Part shown: positions 1-13,452 of the stretch, piece after piece
Layout of the letters: every line of letters starts with the position of its first letter
Numbering within the stretch: the stretch's first letter is position 1
NCBI RefSeq assembly: GCF_032854445.1
Contig: NC_088302.1
Coordinates: forward strand, 10,847,338 to 10,911,337
DNA from: Liolophura sinensis
Lineage: Eukaryota > Mollusca > Polyplacophora > Chitonida > Chitonidae
Length of the DNA: 64,000 bases
Reading direction: 5' to 3'
Notes under the pieces: model-generated
What the model was told of the DNA's origin: nothing
What the model saw: only the letters and a program-made list of their open reading frames with translations
Database searches by the model: none
Program-made: the position numbers and the translations under genes

Positions 1-371
1 CTGGGATGGATAGAGAATTCCTCTGGCTCTGAGACGCATAAACCTCCATGTAAATATGTATGTACCTATATCCAATGTGTAGACCATGTTTTTAACATAT
101 CTCTGGCTTCTTTGTCAAAATTGTATAGTATTTTAATTATTGTATATTTTTATACCATTCCGGTAATTCAACCTACGCTACCCCTGGTTTGATGTCAGCT
201 TTGAATCTAAAACTTAGTTTTTCATTTTTACTTTAACTTCTCATAGATGAAGGCTAATGTCAAGCGATTTTTTATATCAAGGCACGGTGAAGTTAATGTT
301 TGCAGTAGGGAAAATAATATGTGCCAGTGCACATTATAAATGACACTTCTGGCAAGGGAAGTAACTGTGTG

Positions 372-826
372 AATGTTATAGGAAACATCAGCCGTGCTGA
401 TGAGGCTCCTGCAGTAGTTGCATGAGTGCTGAGGAAGACAGTTTCTCCTATAGTAAGGAAAGTCGCTATGTGAATGCAGGGGACAACAGTTCTAATTGTA
501 GTAATGAACACTGTGAGTGTGAAGGAAAAGGGTTGCAGCTATAGTAAGGAATACCATGAATGCGAAGGAGAAGGGTTCTAACTGCAGTGGGAAAAGTACG
601 TGTGTATAAATGATAACGAAAAGTTCTTATTGCATAAAAGAAAGACTGTGTAAATGATGAGGAAAACAGTTCCTATAGCATAAAGGAAAGACTGGATGAA
701 TGATAAGGAAAACAATTCCTATTGCATAAAAGAAAGACTGTGTGAATGATAAGGAAAACAGTTCCTATCGCAAAAGGAAAGACTGTGTGAATGATAAGGG
801 ACAGTTCCTTTAAAGGTAAGACTGTG
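372..826. repeat. Degenerate ~46-bp minisatellite
   Basis: Units of about 46 bp recur with the core GAAAGACTGTGTGAATGATA followed by AGGAAAACAGTTCCTAT and an A-rich spacer. They are clearest from 610 to 826 and decay towards 372. No coding frame is kept across units. Confidence 0.75.
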
Positions 827-913
827 TGAGGGCTGTTGAGATTATAGTGACAGCATGTTCAAGGGCTTGTGTGTATTGTTCTGTGTGTTTTTCCCTTTGA
901 AGTGTTTCTTTTT

Positions 914-939
914 GGGGGAGTGCGGGGGGGGGAGGGGGT
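914..939 (+). other. G-run cluster, possible G-quadruplex
   Basis: Runs of five, nine and five guanines lie within 26 bases, separated by short spacers. Since the nine-G run can supply two tracts, a four-tract quadruplex is possible on the + strand. No nearby gene suggests a role. Confidence 0.45.
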
Positions 940-1044
940 GTTCTGGTCATGTATAGCGTAACTGTTTATATGATTTTCTCATAGACCAGCCATATATGGG
1001 GAGAGTTAAGTCGTGTATGAACACGTATCTGGTCAATGTACGTA

Positions 1045-1120
1045 CATCTTGTGGTTTCTCATGCATCTTGTGGTTTCTCATGTATCTTGTGGTTTCCTTG
1101 TGGTTTCCTGGTGGTTCATG
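1045..1120. repeat. Short ~19-bp direct repeat
   Basis: About four tandem units of CATCTTGTGGTTTCTCATG, with the last units shortened. It lies just before the 32-bp array and shares the GTGGTTT core, so the two may be related. Confidence 0.65.
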
Positions 1121-1235
1121 CTTAGGTGTCTGTCTGTATATCTCGCAATTTAGACACGCGGGTTCGCGTGTTATACTGTTATGGTGGTTTATCTCTTCGT
1201 GTAAAAAGTGCTTTAAGTCTCTTGATTTTCTAAAG

Positions 1236-1597
1236 ACTAATATGAAGTGGTTTATGTCTGGTGATCACGTATGAAGTGGTCTATGTCTAATTATCTTCTC
1301 GTGTGAAGTGGTTTATGTCTCGTGATCTCATTTAATGTGGTTTACGTCTGGTGATCTTCTCGTGTAAAGTGGTTTATGTCTGGTGAACGTCTCGTATAAC
1401 GTGGTTTATGTCTGGTGAACGTCCCGTATATCGTGGTTTATGTCTGGTGATCTTCTCGTGTAAAGTTGTTCATGTCTATGATCTCATGTAAAATGGTTTA
1501 TGTCTGGTGGTCTTCTCGTGTAAAATGACTTAGGTCCGGTGATCTTTTCTTATAAAGTGGTTTATGCCGCCCGGTTTTCTCGTATAAAGTGATAAAT
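1236..1597. repeat. 32-bp minisatellite
   Basis: About eleven imperfect units built on AAGTGGTTTATGTCTGGTGA plus TCTTCTCGTGTA. Individual units vary at the ATCTTC/ACGTCT segment. The period is not a multiple of three, so open frames here are not meaningful. Confidence 0.8.
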
Positions 1598-3924
1598 GCG
1601 GTATGGTTTAATCTTGTACATTTTGACATCGCACTGTACGAAGATTTAAGGTGTAATATTTGCTCTGTGTCGTCAGATCTGTACAAGCGCAAAAGCCACA
1701 CATCTGTCTCATGTAATAACGATTCTGTTTTACATTTTATCAGTTTGATATTTTATCGCTATGAAAACGTTTTATTTTTGTATATGTCCGAATTATGCAT
1801 ATGTTAACGCCGTAGGACTGGGTTAAGTCACGTGTATGACACTGGTATGTGAGGATTTCAGTGTTTTCTATCTAGTGTAGTGCTTTGCTGGCAATATGTC
1901 TTCACGTGTTACCGGGTTTGTACATTAACAATGTATATGAGTTTCATATTTTAGTTTTGTGTATCACCGTAGGCGACAGGGATTGGGTAGGAGAGTAATG
2001 TGGATAGGTTTATATGTCACAGTGGGAAAGCGGCTGTCGTCCTTCACATAGTAATGAACGGTTGAAAATTTAACTGAAGGCTGAAGTATGGCGGTGTTTA
2101 CACAGTTACTTCCCTTGTCACACGTATGCAAGCCAAGTTGGTATCCTACACCACAACGGCAATGTATATGATACAGTATACTACTGTCGACTTTTTTTTT
2201 ACATAAGTCATGTATTATACAAATCGACAGTAATTTATATAGTACATAATGGTGCAGGCGCCTTTGAAAACATCTTTAAAAGTGTTTGACTATTTGCCTT
2301 TGTCATGATTTTGGTATAAATTGTTCAGACATCTTTCCTTATAAAAACAAGGTATGCCATTACATTACAAAAGTTAAACCGAGCCATGAAATAGTGAGTA
2401 GAAAGTTTCATGCTTTTCTCATACTTTTTTCCTCTTTTTATTGTCATATTTTTTTCTTGCCACTTTATTTACTTTTTATCTTATTATTATTTGTTATTAT
2501 TATTATTTTTTTTACATTTGTTCCTGTCTATTTTTTGTCCTTTTTACTATTTTTCTTGACCTACAAAGTTTGACAAGCTAGGGGTTAGAACCGACATCGT
2601 TTTACCACTCCGTATTATAAATCTACAAATGAAGTAGCACTATAAAATAACAGCAATTCAACCCAACATCTGTTATTCTCTTTTACAAGCCAAATTATTA
2701 TACCTGCACAAAAACTGTATTTCATGTATATGTAGTGGACGACAATAAAATTACAATAAATAAAACTGTTTCGTGTTTTGCTTTCGTTCGGAAGTTAACT
2801 GGCTGTTTAATTTACATCGCTACTCATATCAGAGGAAATATTCTTGTGCCTGGCGTAAAAGACTATACGTGCTTCATGTTTAACCAAATACATTGATTAA
2901 TTCATAAAAGGGCTATATGATGACGATCTGTATGCTTTAGGGGAATGCATGCCACTATGCTTCTTCACCGACTGCGTAGTTTTGCGGTATAAGAAACTAT
3001 TCACTTTTCTCGTCGATATTTATCAGCGGCAAGCAGCTCCATATAAGGCAATCGTTCTATTTGCCTCTCTGTCTGCTGATCGGTCAGTCTGACCATTAAC
3101 ACTCTGTCGTTTAACCTGTGCGTCCAATCTTTTAGCACGGGCTTACATGGGCAGGGGCATTAAAACCCCATTTATTAGTAAGGCGCTAAGGAGTTACAAG
3201 GTGAAGTCTAGGTGACAAAACATGTTTTATACCAGCCGTCAATCAAAATGAACATTACCTGTCAGTAATCGTTTGGCCAATTCCTCAATAGACGTTCAAC
3301 ACAAATTACATAACAAAGAACTAAGAAAGTATATAAAGTACAAAATTAGGACGGAATCATGCAAAAAAAAAATCAACATTTTACTTTGATGATGGAAAGT
3401 CGCAGGTAATGTTCTTAGGCGAATGAATTAAATCGGTATTCAAATCGTCTATCATGTTAACTCAGTTGCACTTTGTTTGCAAACATTTTTATATTGAACG
3501 TGGTGATTTAATTCAACGGTTAAGTGGAATTACTTACAGCCATGAAGACGAGTGCTAGAGATTATGGACATTATGTTCATATTAACTTACAAGAGAAATA
3601 TACTCATTGTAAAACTTTACTCCTAAAAGACCTATTCCATTGACCTATTGGCTATAAATGACACAACCGATTTTCGACCAGATATAAGGGGTAATGAGGT
3701 AATATAATGCGCTTTGATCTTTAACAGTTAGGTTGTCCATGCCCAGAAAAGGCAGAGGAAAAAAATGTCCAAACACGGAGAGTACCCACGGCGACACCTT
3801 TCACCAGATCTCAATGGCCAACTGATGGTTCTTTTACAAGAGAACCCATTAGACAATAACTCTATGGTTGTTTCCTCTACAAAGGAGCGTTAGGCGCTTG
3901 TCTGTCAATAGCAGACATTTAGCC

Positions 3925-4812
3925 CCAGACATATACACCTCAGATATATACTTCCCTGACATATACACCCCAGACATATACACCCCAGACATATACACCC
4001 CAGACACATACACCCTAGACACATACACCCCAGGCATATACATCCCAGACATACACACCCCAGACATACACACCCCCGGCATATACACCCCAGACGTATA
4101 CACCTTAGATATATACAGCCCAGACATGTGCACCCCAGACACATACCCCCAAGACAAATACACCCCAGACATATACACATCAGACATGTACACATCAAAC
4201 ATGTACACCCCGGACATATACACCCCAGACATATACACCCTAGACATATACTCTCTAGACATATACACCCCATACATATACACATCAGACACTCCCCAGA
4301 CATATACACCCCAGACATCTAAACCACAGACATATACATCCCAGACATATACACCCCAGACATATACTCCCTACACATATACACCCCAGACATACACACA
4401 TCAGCTCTATACTCCCCAGACATAATACTCCCCAGGCATATACACCCCAGACATACACACCCCAGAAATATACACCCCAAGACAAATACACCCCACACAT
4501 ATACACCCCACACATATACTCCCAAGACATATACGCTTCAGGCATGTACACCCCAGACACGTACACCCCAGACATATACAATCCAGACTTGTACATCCCA
4601 AACATATACACTCCAGACATGTGCACTCCAGACTTGTACACCCCAGACATATACAATCCAGACTTGTACACCCCAGACATATACACTCCAGACATATACA
4701 CCCCAGACATGTACAACCCAGACAGGTTCACCCCCAGACATATACACATCAGACATATATACCCCTGACATATACAAACCAGACATGTACACCCCTTACA
4801 TATATACAATGA
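3925..4812. repeat. 15-bp minisatellite, about 59 units
   Basis: Tandem units of ACATATACACCCCAG with scattered substitutions and a few one-base length changes. Because the unit is a multiple of three, several frames on both strands stay open for up to about 180 codons (for example a repeated Ile-Tyr-Thr-Pro-Asp). The frames are interrupted wherever the unit length changes, and there is no start context, splice structure or family match, so I treat it as non-coding satellite DNA. Confidence 0.85.
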
Positions 4813-5517
4813 CGTCGGGCCGACGTCCAAATATCGTCCATACCGTCGGTTTAACGTCGCAAGCGGTTAATGGTCACGTCTCTGACATCCTGCCGATTTC
4901 AAAGATAATAGGATGTAGAATATCCCATTTCCATGGCTGCCTTAAAACCAGTTTCGAGGATCGTAGGAACAAAACCCTGAATGAGGTAAAGTGCTAAGTT
5001 TCCACACAACACCTGTCACGGGTAACTAGACACCAATCCTGACACTGCCAAGGTACTATGGTTCGAGTTACTTTCATAATTTTCTTCAAGGTGATCTAAA
5101 ATATGTATTCTACAATGTTATTTCCTTTACTTTCTGAACAATGAGTCCTATCCCATGACCGCGTACTTCCATGGCTTTCACACAAAAAACTGAGAAAAAA
5201 TACATTCTCTATAGCTTAGAAACATAATCCCTTGATTCTCCGAACTTAAGTTAAACCTTGCTGTTGCCAAAGCACACCCGAAAGACTTGTAGGGCCCATT
5301 TTGGTAAGCTTATCTGCACGGCCAGTGAAAACGAAATGGCCAAAGAGATAAAGAGAGCCAAACTTACGACATTTGATGAGAATTATAATCGTTCAACACC
5401 TTACACCGTATGAACACTACGATCAAATATGTCCGTCTTCGTAAACTTACTGCATAGCGTAAATGACATAGTAGGCCTATTGGGAACAGGGGCGACTGAA
5501 TTAATGACGGTAATTTT

Positions 5518-5660
5518 TTTTTCATTTATTTATTTGATAGGTGTTTTACGCAGTACTCAAGAGTATTTCGCCTACACAACGGTGACGATTTATCACCCAA
5601 TGTATGACGCTGAGAATTGAATACATGGCGCCTACCGCACGCTAATTCCACTGCGCTACA
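5518..5660 (-). mobile_element. SINE-A fragment, diverged
   Basis: The T-rich start and the segment TTGATAGGTGTTTTACGCAG, followed by CTCAAGAGTATTTC, match the 3' end of the SINE-A family in reverse orientation. Similarity fades to the right, where only traces of the tRNA-like head can be guessed. Confidence 0.5.
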
Positions 5661-6454
5661 TCTTCTGACAGGATATCTCGCTAAAAAAACTGACACAGTG
5701 GATAATATAACAAGAACAGAGGTCTTGAGTCTTGCAACATGTGGCACATCAACAGCTGAAAGCTGGCAGCAAAAAATCAGGGAACCTGGACAGAGGTCAA
5801 AGTAAATTTACCTCATTCCTACGTGCAACCTGCGAGTAACCTGAATCGATTACCGTTCGAACGTTTAAAAACAGTAGTCTTTTTCAGGACTTATAATACC
5901 AGACTGTGATTACACTGTCATTATTTATGGAAATTGTCGATTAGCAGAATTAAATTGACCAAACTATGACAGAACCCGAAGGCTATTAAGACTCCAGTGC
6001 CTTAATTGGCCACTTAGGCTCCTCTGAACACCCAAGAATTAAGGCGAAGCATTATTTCGAAATACATGGTATACCTTTCTATAGAGGTGCTCCCGATGTT
6101 TGCCAAATTAAGTTTAACCAGAAAGCAGAAAAATACTACTGTTGTTCAAGAGGCAGTGATAATTTATGTTATTCCTGCGTGCAGTCTACGCGCACGATAA
6201 TGAAGGCGATCAACGAGTCGAACACTTAAAGACAGTAGCTTACTCTAAGCTCATTATTCCAGATACACTAACATCACTTTGACTGAGAAATTCACTCCTC
6301 TCATCATTTATGGTGATACATATGAACTTATATACGGCAAGTCGACTTTTTCAGAGAAAAATTTATAAAATTACGAAAGATTTATTGTTTATTCGATTGC
6401 TGTTTTACACCGTTCTCATGAATAAGAAACTTAAACGAGGACAATCAACATTAT

Positions 6455-6535
6455 CGTGGGAGAACAGACCTCGGGGGAAACCCACGACCATCCGCAGGTT
6501 GTTGGAAGATCTTCCCACATACGCCAGGAAAGGAA
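6455..6535 (-). mobile_element. SINE-A fragment (internal part)
   Basis: The segment with GGGGGAAACCCACGACCATC and CGCAGGTTGTTGG matches the middle of SINE-A in reverse orientation. Neither the head nor the 3' tail is present. Confidence 0.7.
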
Positions 6536-6711
6536 AATTATGAATGAAGCAATATCCAAATATCGGTTCATATCAACATGTGTAGTATATGCCGGCTTAC
6601 TAAAATCCATTAAATATATCTAATTATCCCAGCTAGGACTGCTTAATTTGTCGTATAACGACGAGGAATCATCAGGTGTGTAAACACATATTTACTATCT
6701 TCTTGTGAGAG

Positions 6712-6990
6712 CACATCTAAGACTTAAAAGAGGAAGTTGTAACTTCCTCGCTTGGCGTTCAACATGAAGGGGATAGTGCAACGACTGGTTGACCCGTATC
6801 AGTATAATGGCTCGGGCTGGGCACCTTACATGCCTTCGGTAAGTCGTCTCAGTGAAGCAGCACTAGATAAAAGGGCGGTGGAAATCCATCCTGCGAAAAG
6901 GAGGCACATTACATACACCCTAAGGATTCCTTCGTCGTCATATGACTGAAATATTAAGTACGACGTTAACCCCCAAGCACTCACTCACTC
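6712..6990 (+). mobile_element. SINE-B copy, head truncated
   Basis: Nearly the whole body of the SINE-B family is present, from GAGGAAGTTGTAACTTCCTC through the conserved TCGTCGTCATATGACTGA tail to the terminal CACTCACTCACTC. The tRNA-like head seen in the full copy at 43,752 is missing, the usual sign of 5' truncation during reverse transcription. Confidence 0.85.
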
Positions 6991-8796
6991 CTGTGAGAGA
7001 GCGAGTACATGCCGCTTAAGTGCTGACGCCACTAACACCCAGTCACATTATATACTCACACAGGCTCGACCAGTCTAGATTCCTAGCGCCAAGCCTTTAG
7101 TCATGAGCGCCAAACGAGGCAGCAAGTGCCATTTTAAAAGTCTTTGGTTCTGACCCGGTTTTGATCACAGGTCTCCCGGCTTCCAGGCGGACAATCAAAC
7201 CATTGAAACGGCCAACAAACCTTATGAGAAGATTTTTTAAGTAATTCACCTGCATTTAGAGTTATTAATGGACTTATTACTGCTTACTCTTTACTATTTG
7301 CACATTAGAATATATAGGCTTCAGCGCTATATATATATATATATCCGTGGGCTTACAATATAGATCTTATATATAGCTACGCCAATCGATGATCGGGTCA
7401 ATTAAGGCTGATGTATGGCTAATTTGTGAACACCTGAAATAACTGAGGTACGTGTAAATTGTAACGAGGTCCGTGATTACCGGTTACACGCGGCCATTTG
7501 CGGACTATCACAATGTCGTTGCTGCTCGAGTGTTACTCTCCATGGTCTTTTGTAATGCGATATACATAAACCAAGATGCTGACTAAAGTGTTTCGGTCCA
7601 AGTAGAACTTTTAGCCCATTTTTTAATGTAAATGCTGCTTAAATGTGATGATAGCACAGCATTAATATTTTGAGTAAATTTACACCCGCGACGTCTAATA
7701 AATTGCAATTAACATCACTGCATTTCAAACCTAATCTTGTGTAAGCCATTATGCAGGGTGGCGTGTGATTTGCTACTATTTATACATTTACATCAACACT
7801 AAGAATAAAGCTCTAACTGGATCAACTGATAACCGGCCAGATTTCACTGTTTACGTGTAACCATTTGCTCTATATTTACTCTCTATGAAGTAATCTTTGG
7901 TATTCAAATCCTTATACAAACCATTAAAGGAGATCTCCAACCCCTTTATTTTCACACTAAATATTTATTAATATAAATACACAATATTTTTGCTATATTA
8001 GTCTGTAAACTGCATTTTAAAATAAGACGAACTGAGCTGGTGGGTAATCGGCCGTACTTGTAGCCTGCTGACCGTTTATTCCAGGGTAAAGCCTACTGGC
8101 TCCCTTCGACTTTTTTTGTAACCAAACGCTGTTTTCGAAGAAATCTGGTCAATTTTGTCTCAATCTGTGTTTTTTTTCAGGCCATTTGTGTAACTTTACA
8201 GTATCCTGCCTTATATTACTGCAAGCAATACTTGGGCATGCAATAATCTCGAAATTAGTTGTTAAAGTATAGCTATTGCCTCGTGTGGTCTGTGACACAG
8301 ATGACCAAGCTGTTCTCCTTGGCTGTACTTTTCTCGTCGTGAGATACACCGCGGTGGTTTCCCGCTCTTTCGGGTTTCCTTGGCTTAAAATGATGACCAA
8401 TTTATGTATTCGTAAGTATGTACACCGCAGATAGAGAAGAAAAGAGAAAACCAAGAAAAACCGCGAGATATCTTTTTTTTTGTTTTTTATTTATTTATAA
8501 TTTTTCTTTAACTGTAGAACTTGTTCGAGAAGTTTGATCCTTGTCTAGAATTGGTGGACATTGTGTTTATTTCAGTTGGTATTATCGGGGAAGCATGCAG
8601 TCGACTCAGAGCCAGTGCAGGGTGACTTGACGTGGTGTCATGTCTGGCATGATGCTTCACTGTAACATCAATATTTAGGCCAATAATGTAGTCCTGCAAG
8701 CCGTTTATTTAACCATCCCGCTGTTGGTATATTTAGTTCTACACCGGGGTCTCCACGGGGCCATATTACTAATATAATGTTGAACTGGAACTTTTG

Positions 8797-9015
8797 ATTT
8801 ATTTATTTGATTAGTGTTTTACGTTATACGACGGCGGCCAGCATTATGGTGGGAGGAAATCAGGCAGAGCCCGGGGGGAAACCCATGACCATCCACGGGT
8901 TGCTGACAGACCTTCCCATGTACGGCAGGAGGGGCAGCCAGCATGAGCTGGACTTAAACTCACAGCGACCCTATTGGTGTGAGGCTCCTAGGCCAGTGCG
9001 CCACGTAGTCCCCGG
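8797..9015 (-). mobile_element. SINE-A copy
   Basis: Reverse-oriented SINE-A: ATTTATTTATTTGATTAGTG at the left is the A/T-rich 3' tail. The conserved GCGGCCAGCATTATGGTGGG core follows, then the tRNA-like part read backwards. A short internal deletion removes part of the tail module. Confidence 0.85.
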
Positions 9016-11214
9016 GAACCTGTGAGATTCTGTGATCAGGCCTTTTCCAACTTATCAACCTTGCCAGAGTGCCACTTCAGAAGATTTGTCTTTAAAATGC
9101 ATGGGCGGCCCCTTGGTCTCGCCTATTGGGCTTGGATAGTGGTTTAGTTCTCTCAGTCAGCAAACACAAAAAGGACAAAAACTGTATCCCCGTTTCCATG
9201 CCTTTCATGACGCGTCTCAAGCCGTCTAGAATCTCGGTGCTTCCGGGGCCTAGATGGCCACTGGACTTTCGCCATTTATGACTGGGATATAGCCACCTCG
9301 GAAATATTCCTGGCGAGGCCTGTGTTACATTATACCTGATACAGTGCCCTCGCATCACAGTGAAACTTTCTTGACCAGACTTACCTTATAAGACATAAAT
9401 TACCTATTTTATTATCCGGAAGCCTTAAACCCTTGTGGAAACATCCCAAGTATTTAAATGGAACAACAATACATTCATTTGGGTCACACAATACATTGCA
9501 TACGTGGCCATGCAGAGTGTGTAGGTATACGTGACTGCTGAGGATACCGGGCCTATATACACTGAATCTACTCGCAGAACATGTTCAGACAGCCAATGAA
9601 AAAAAAACCCAGTCGCTCATTACGACACAAATGACTTGATTTCACAGATGAAGTGATAATTCACTCGTGCGTAATGGAACATAAAACACTGGTACGCCAC
9701 AGGCTGCTTTCTACTCAACTGTATGTACATGAATCTTGAGGATCACCCAGTCGTTTTCAAAGTGACGTTTCAGAGTACGGCATGACAGGTACGGGTCATG
9801 TGAAACTGGCTTTCGCCCAAACACAATGACAGAAATGAAAATCTCGCGAGATAAATGGCGTTTTTTCAAACGTTACATAGACAGAAAAATAAAGTGGCCT
9901 TGAGCGATACAATTAACACCGAGGAAACATGTATCCCTGTATTAGCAGGTGTCCCTCTCCCCACCTCTCGCGTATGCAAATAATTGGGGCTGTCTTTTTA
10001 CTACTGTTTAAATCTTTCAGACTGCAATTTATTGATACTTAGGCTGATAACCTTTGACCATTGATCCAATCATGGAGGCGTAACTTATTTGTCATCTATG
10101 TTCACAAAAGGGCGAAAAATTTCCACTGACACGATGACTTCAGAGAATTTATGTGTTTATTTATCTAATCGGTGTTTTACGCCGTAATCAGAAATATTTC
10201 ACTTATACGACGGTGCCCAGCATTATAGTTGGAGGAAAACAGGCAGAGTCCGGGGAAGCCCACCACCATTCGCAGGTTGTTGACAGATCTCCCCACGTAT
10301 ACGACCGGTGAGGTAAACCAACATGAGCTGAACTCGGACCTACCGCATTGGTGAGAGGCTCCTGGGTAATTGTACCTCGTTAGCAAACTAACCACTCGGC
10401 CGACGACGGAGGAGAAAGTGGAGTGTCCGGAATTTTAACCACCGATTTTAATTCGTCAGGTATATACGTTACCAACCCGCTGACAGGAGCCGCAATTGCG
10501 ATGAAAAAGATATCTATATACCCAATTGCTTTATCTGTGTAAATACATCTTTTTCACGCTGTTCAACTACATCATATTAAGTAATAACCCCATATTAAAT
10601 GGTATAGCGCACAGTATGGTTATCTGTAATTCGCCATTGCGTGATTAAGAATTCCCGTCATATACTAGTATGTGATTCGCGGCCTTATCCGGCAGATCGA
10701 CAACTTACAAGTCATTTTTCATTTCAGAATCTTGATTCTGAGTCCGCAAACCGGTGACTATGTCTCATTTTGAAAACCTCACGTCCACATACAATATAAT
10801 CATACGGCATTAGTCAAGCTATCCATGTTTATGCCTTAGGCTGTACACAGGCAGCCATGTGCTTTATGCACGTAGGCGATGTTAGTGATCCGTGCAATGT
10901 ATTTAACCTGACATACCTCTCTCAGCCTCGGCAGTCTTTGTTTTACCTGCAGTTCAGCACTCTGCCAGCTCTCAGGTAAGTCTAATTAATTTACTCGTAT
11001 GAATATTGCTTGATATAGCAGACATGATGCAATGCATATATATAAATAACTGTATACAGTTACACAGCATATGTATCCGACAAAACTATTCCCACACACC
11101 GAAAAGAGAGGTCTAGACTTTAGGCACGTAACCTTGATTCAATATTCACAGTCATCGCCTCCTAAAGTAAATATGGCGGCCGTCCCAGTATTTGATTGCT
11201 GTTTTGTGCGATGT
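9016..11214. other. Intergenic stretch
   Basis: No gene recognised. It contains one SINE-A copy (10,154-10,410). The rest looks unique, with only short open frames. Confidence 0.5.
10154..10410 (-). mobile_element. SINE-A copy, near full length
   Basis: Reverse-oriented SINE-A from the A/T tail (TTTATTTATCTAATCGGTG) to the tRNA-like head (AACCACTCGGCCGACGACGG). It is diverged from the other copies. Confidence 0.85.
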
Positions 11215-11660
11215 GGCCACAGATCCCCATTAATTTTCCATAAGCGACAATATTAACGTTTAGCACTGTAACTCAGCCCCAAACATTCCGTGGCCAATAA
11301 GCTTTGGTGCATACCTGGCCCAGCCGGTGAGAAAGAAGCCATAAAAATCTTGACATAAGTTGACCGTCAAAATCTAGACCTTTCTATGCCGTCAGCTGGG
11401 AGGGGTGCACAGCAACGTCACTCGCAGCCTCATCACCACCTGTCTCCTGGTGTCCTCTCGCCCAGAATTTCAAACTTTCATCATTAAAAATTATACCTGC
11501 CCAAAGCTTAGACAATTTTCATCATTTTGATACAAGCATGCACCTGTACATCAAAAGCGGCAGGCTGGCAGCAAAAAAGGACTTCACACCCTAAAATACA
11601 CAGAATTACATTCGCCCCCCTCCCCCCGAAAAATGGAAGCTGGAATGGGGGTCTGTGTCC
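11215..11660 (+). mobile_element. MITE copy 1
   Basis: About 446 bp with imperfect terminal inverted repeats: it begins GGCCACAGATCCCCATTAA and ends AATGGGGGTCTGTGTCC. It aligns along its whole length with the copy at 31,797. It encodes no protein. No target duplication remains at its flanks (ATGT versus TATC), suggesting an older insertion or later rearrangement. Confidence 0.8.
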
Positions 11661-13113
11661 TATCACACCAACCAACTTTTTTTAGAATCAATAATTTTTG
11701 CACCACATAATTCCTACCGCCTCTCAACCTTACACACAAAGTTATGGCTTGATATATACAAAATCTTTTGAGCAGGAGGAATTTAACTTGGGGTACCCCA
11801 TTCTTGGAAATGTGTCTGTTTGTCCGCTCTCAAGCAGGAAGTTCAAAGCTCTGTAGTGCACATACCGTTCAAAATATCTCAACCAGGTCGCATGTTTGGA
11901 AAGCTGGCATGTATATCTGCAAGAAAAATGAAAACATTCCAATGACCAAGTATTTTAAATTTTCCAATAACACACATTTAGAAAATTATGGAGTGTCAAC
12001 TGGATTTTCTTGTTTGCAGCAGTGCTAAGAATATAGCTAAAGGCCAAAAGTGTCAAAGTATATATCAAAAGATAGGTAATTTATTTGACAATTCACTTAC
12101 AAAATATAGGACATGACTTTTAGCAACTTTGTGCAAAATTTGACTTACAGTGATACAGGGGGGTACCAAAGCGGATTTTCAAAATTCCACAAAAGTCCAC
12201 TTTGATCAACATCAAAGTAAACATATGTATCCAAATTGATATAGAAATGTTCATAGGCACTGTTTCCTTGGATAGGGCTTGAGAAAAGACTAGTATCCCT
12301 TTCACATACTCATTCACATGATAAAACCCTTAAAAGAACACTCACTCCCCCTCTCCCTCCCCCATGGCTGCCACTGGTTGGCTGGCTTACCTCAACTCAC
12401 AGTGCAAGAGAATCCCACCACCTCTGTTGTCTACATGCCTACAGTGGTTCATTTTTAAGTTTAAAGAGGAAAATTAACCTTGTCACCTTCAAGCCTATGC
12501 CCAAGATAGCAGCCAGTGTTGCAGCAAAGATGCCTGTTTTTGATGTTTAGTGACTGCAGGTTGATTTGATGCATATTTACCTAGTGTGTGGTGGCTCACA
12601 TGGGAGTAACCTGACTTGGTTTGTAAATTAAATACACACTGGCCTTCTCTACTACTCTAGCCAAGTAAATTAATCTGCTGATGTGTTTTTATCCACCTGT
12701 GTGAGGCTGGGCCCTAATATGTGATGCAAGGCCTTACTGACTATCCTTAATCACACACCCTATCTACCAGCCACATACTCCAATTTCACTCACAGCACTC
12801 AAATTTTGCATTATTTATCCACTCTCAGCCCCAAAAGACACATTTTAAACACCAGGAACAATGAAACGTTGTCTGTGTTTGTTCCAGCGTGCTCATACAC
12901 CTGTACCACCCTCGACCACTGAGCGTATAAGCCGATTTTTAGACAAAACAGATATATGGAGAAATATAGAACCAAAAAGCTTTCAAACTGCTCAATCAAG
13001 TTCCATGTCAATGCAAACCACATCGCAGATGTACCCATCAAATGTTATCAGGCTGCTGCGAAATCTGAGCACACAGTGACATATTACATGTTTTGGCACA
13101 AGTGGACAGATCA
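11661..13113. other. Intergenic stretch between MITE copies
   Basis: No supported gene. Open frames of up to about 85 codons exist on both strands, but I see no domain, convincing splice sites or codon bias. The two flanking MITE copies are in the same orientation and are not LTRs, because each intact copy has its own inverted repeats. Confidence 0.45.
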
Positions 13114-13452
13114 GGCCACAGATCCCCATTAATTTTCCATAAGCGACAATGTTAACCTTTAGCACTGTAACTCAGCCCGAAACATTCCGTGGCCAATAAG
13201 CTTTGATGCATACCTGGCCCAGCCTGTGAGAAAGAAGCCATAAAAATCTTGACATAGGTTAACTGTCAAAATGTGGACCTTTCTATGCCGCCAGCTGAGA
13301 GGGGTGCCTAGCAACGCCATGGGGACGTCACTCGCAGCCTCATCACCACCTGTCTCCCGGTGTCTCGCCCAGAATTTCAAACTTTCATCATTAAAACTCA
13401 TACCTGCCCAAAGCTTAGACAATTTCCAGCATTTTGATACCAAGCAAGCATA
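13114..13452 (+). mobile_element. MITE copy 2, right end missing
   Basis: Starts GGCCACAGATCCCCATTAAT and matches MITE copies 1 and 3 up to about ATTTTGATACCAAGC. Similarity then stops, so roughly the last 110 bp, including the right inverted repeat, are absent. Confidence 0.8.

Larger units (their letters stand above)
1..3924. other. Intergenic stretch, no gene found
   Basis: Apart from the minisatellites listed separately, this is AT-rich DNA with only short open frames and no domain or convincing splice structure that I recognise. The stretch 1,800-3,900 appears unique and featureless to me. Confidence 0.5.
4813..8796. other. Intergenic stretch with SINE pieces
   Basis: No gene recognised. 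The stretch contains SINE fragments (listed separately), a short TA dinucleotide run near 7,330, and otherwise diverged unique sequence. Confidence 0.5.

Noticed and set aside
372-1600. CRISPR-like array
   Set aside because: Units are contiguous without unique spacers, and the genome is animal.
3849-4830. Open frames of up to 185 codons rich in Tyr, Thr, Pro and Asp
   Set aside because: They follow from a 15-bp repeat, occur in several frames and on both strands, and have no gene structure.
11215-13452. The two same-direction ~450-bp repeats as LTRs of one retrotransposon
   Set aside because: The units have their own inverted ends, occur alone at 31,797 with a 4-bp duplication, and enclose no retroviral-type coding.
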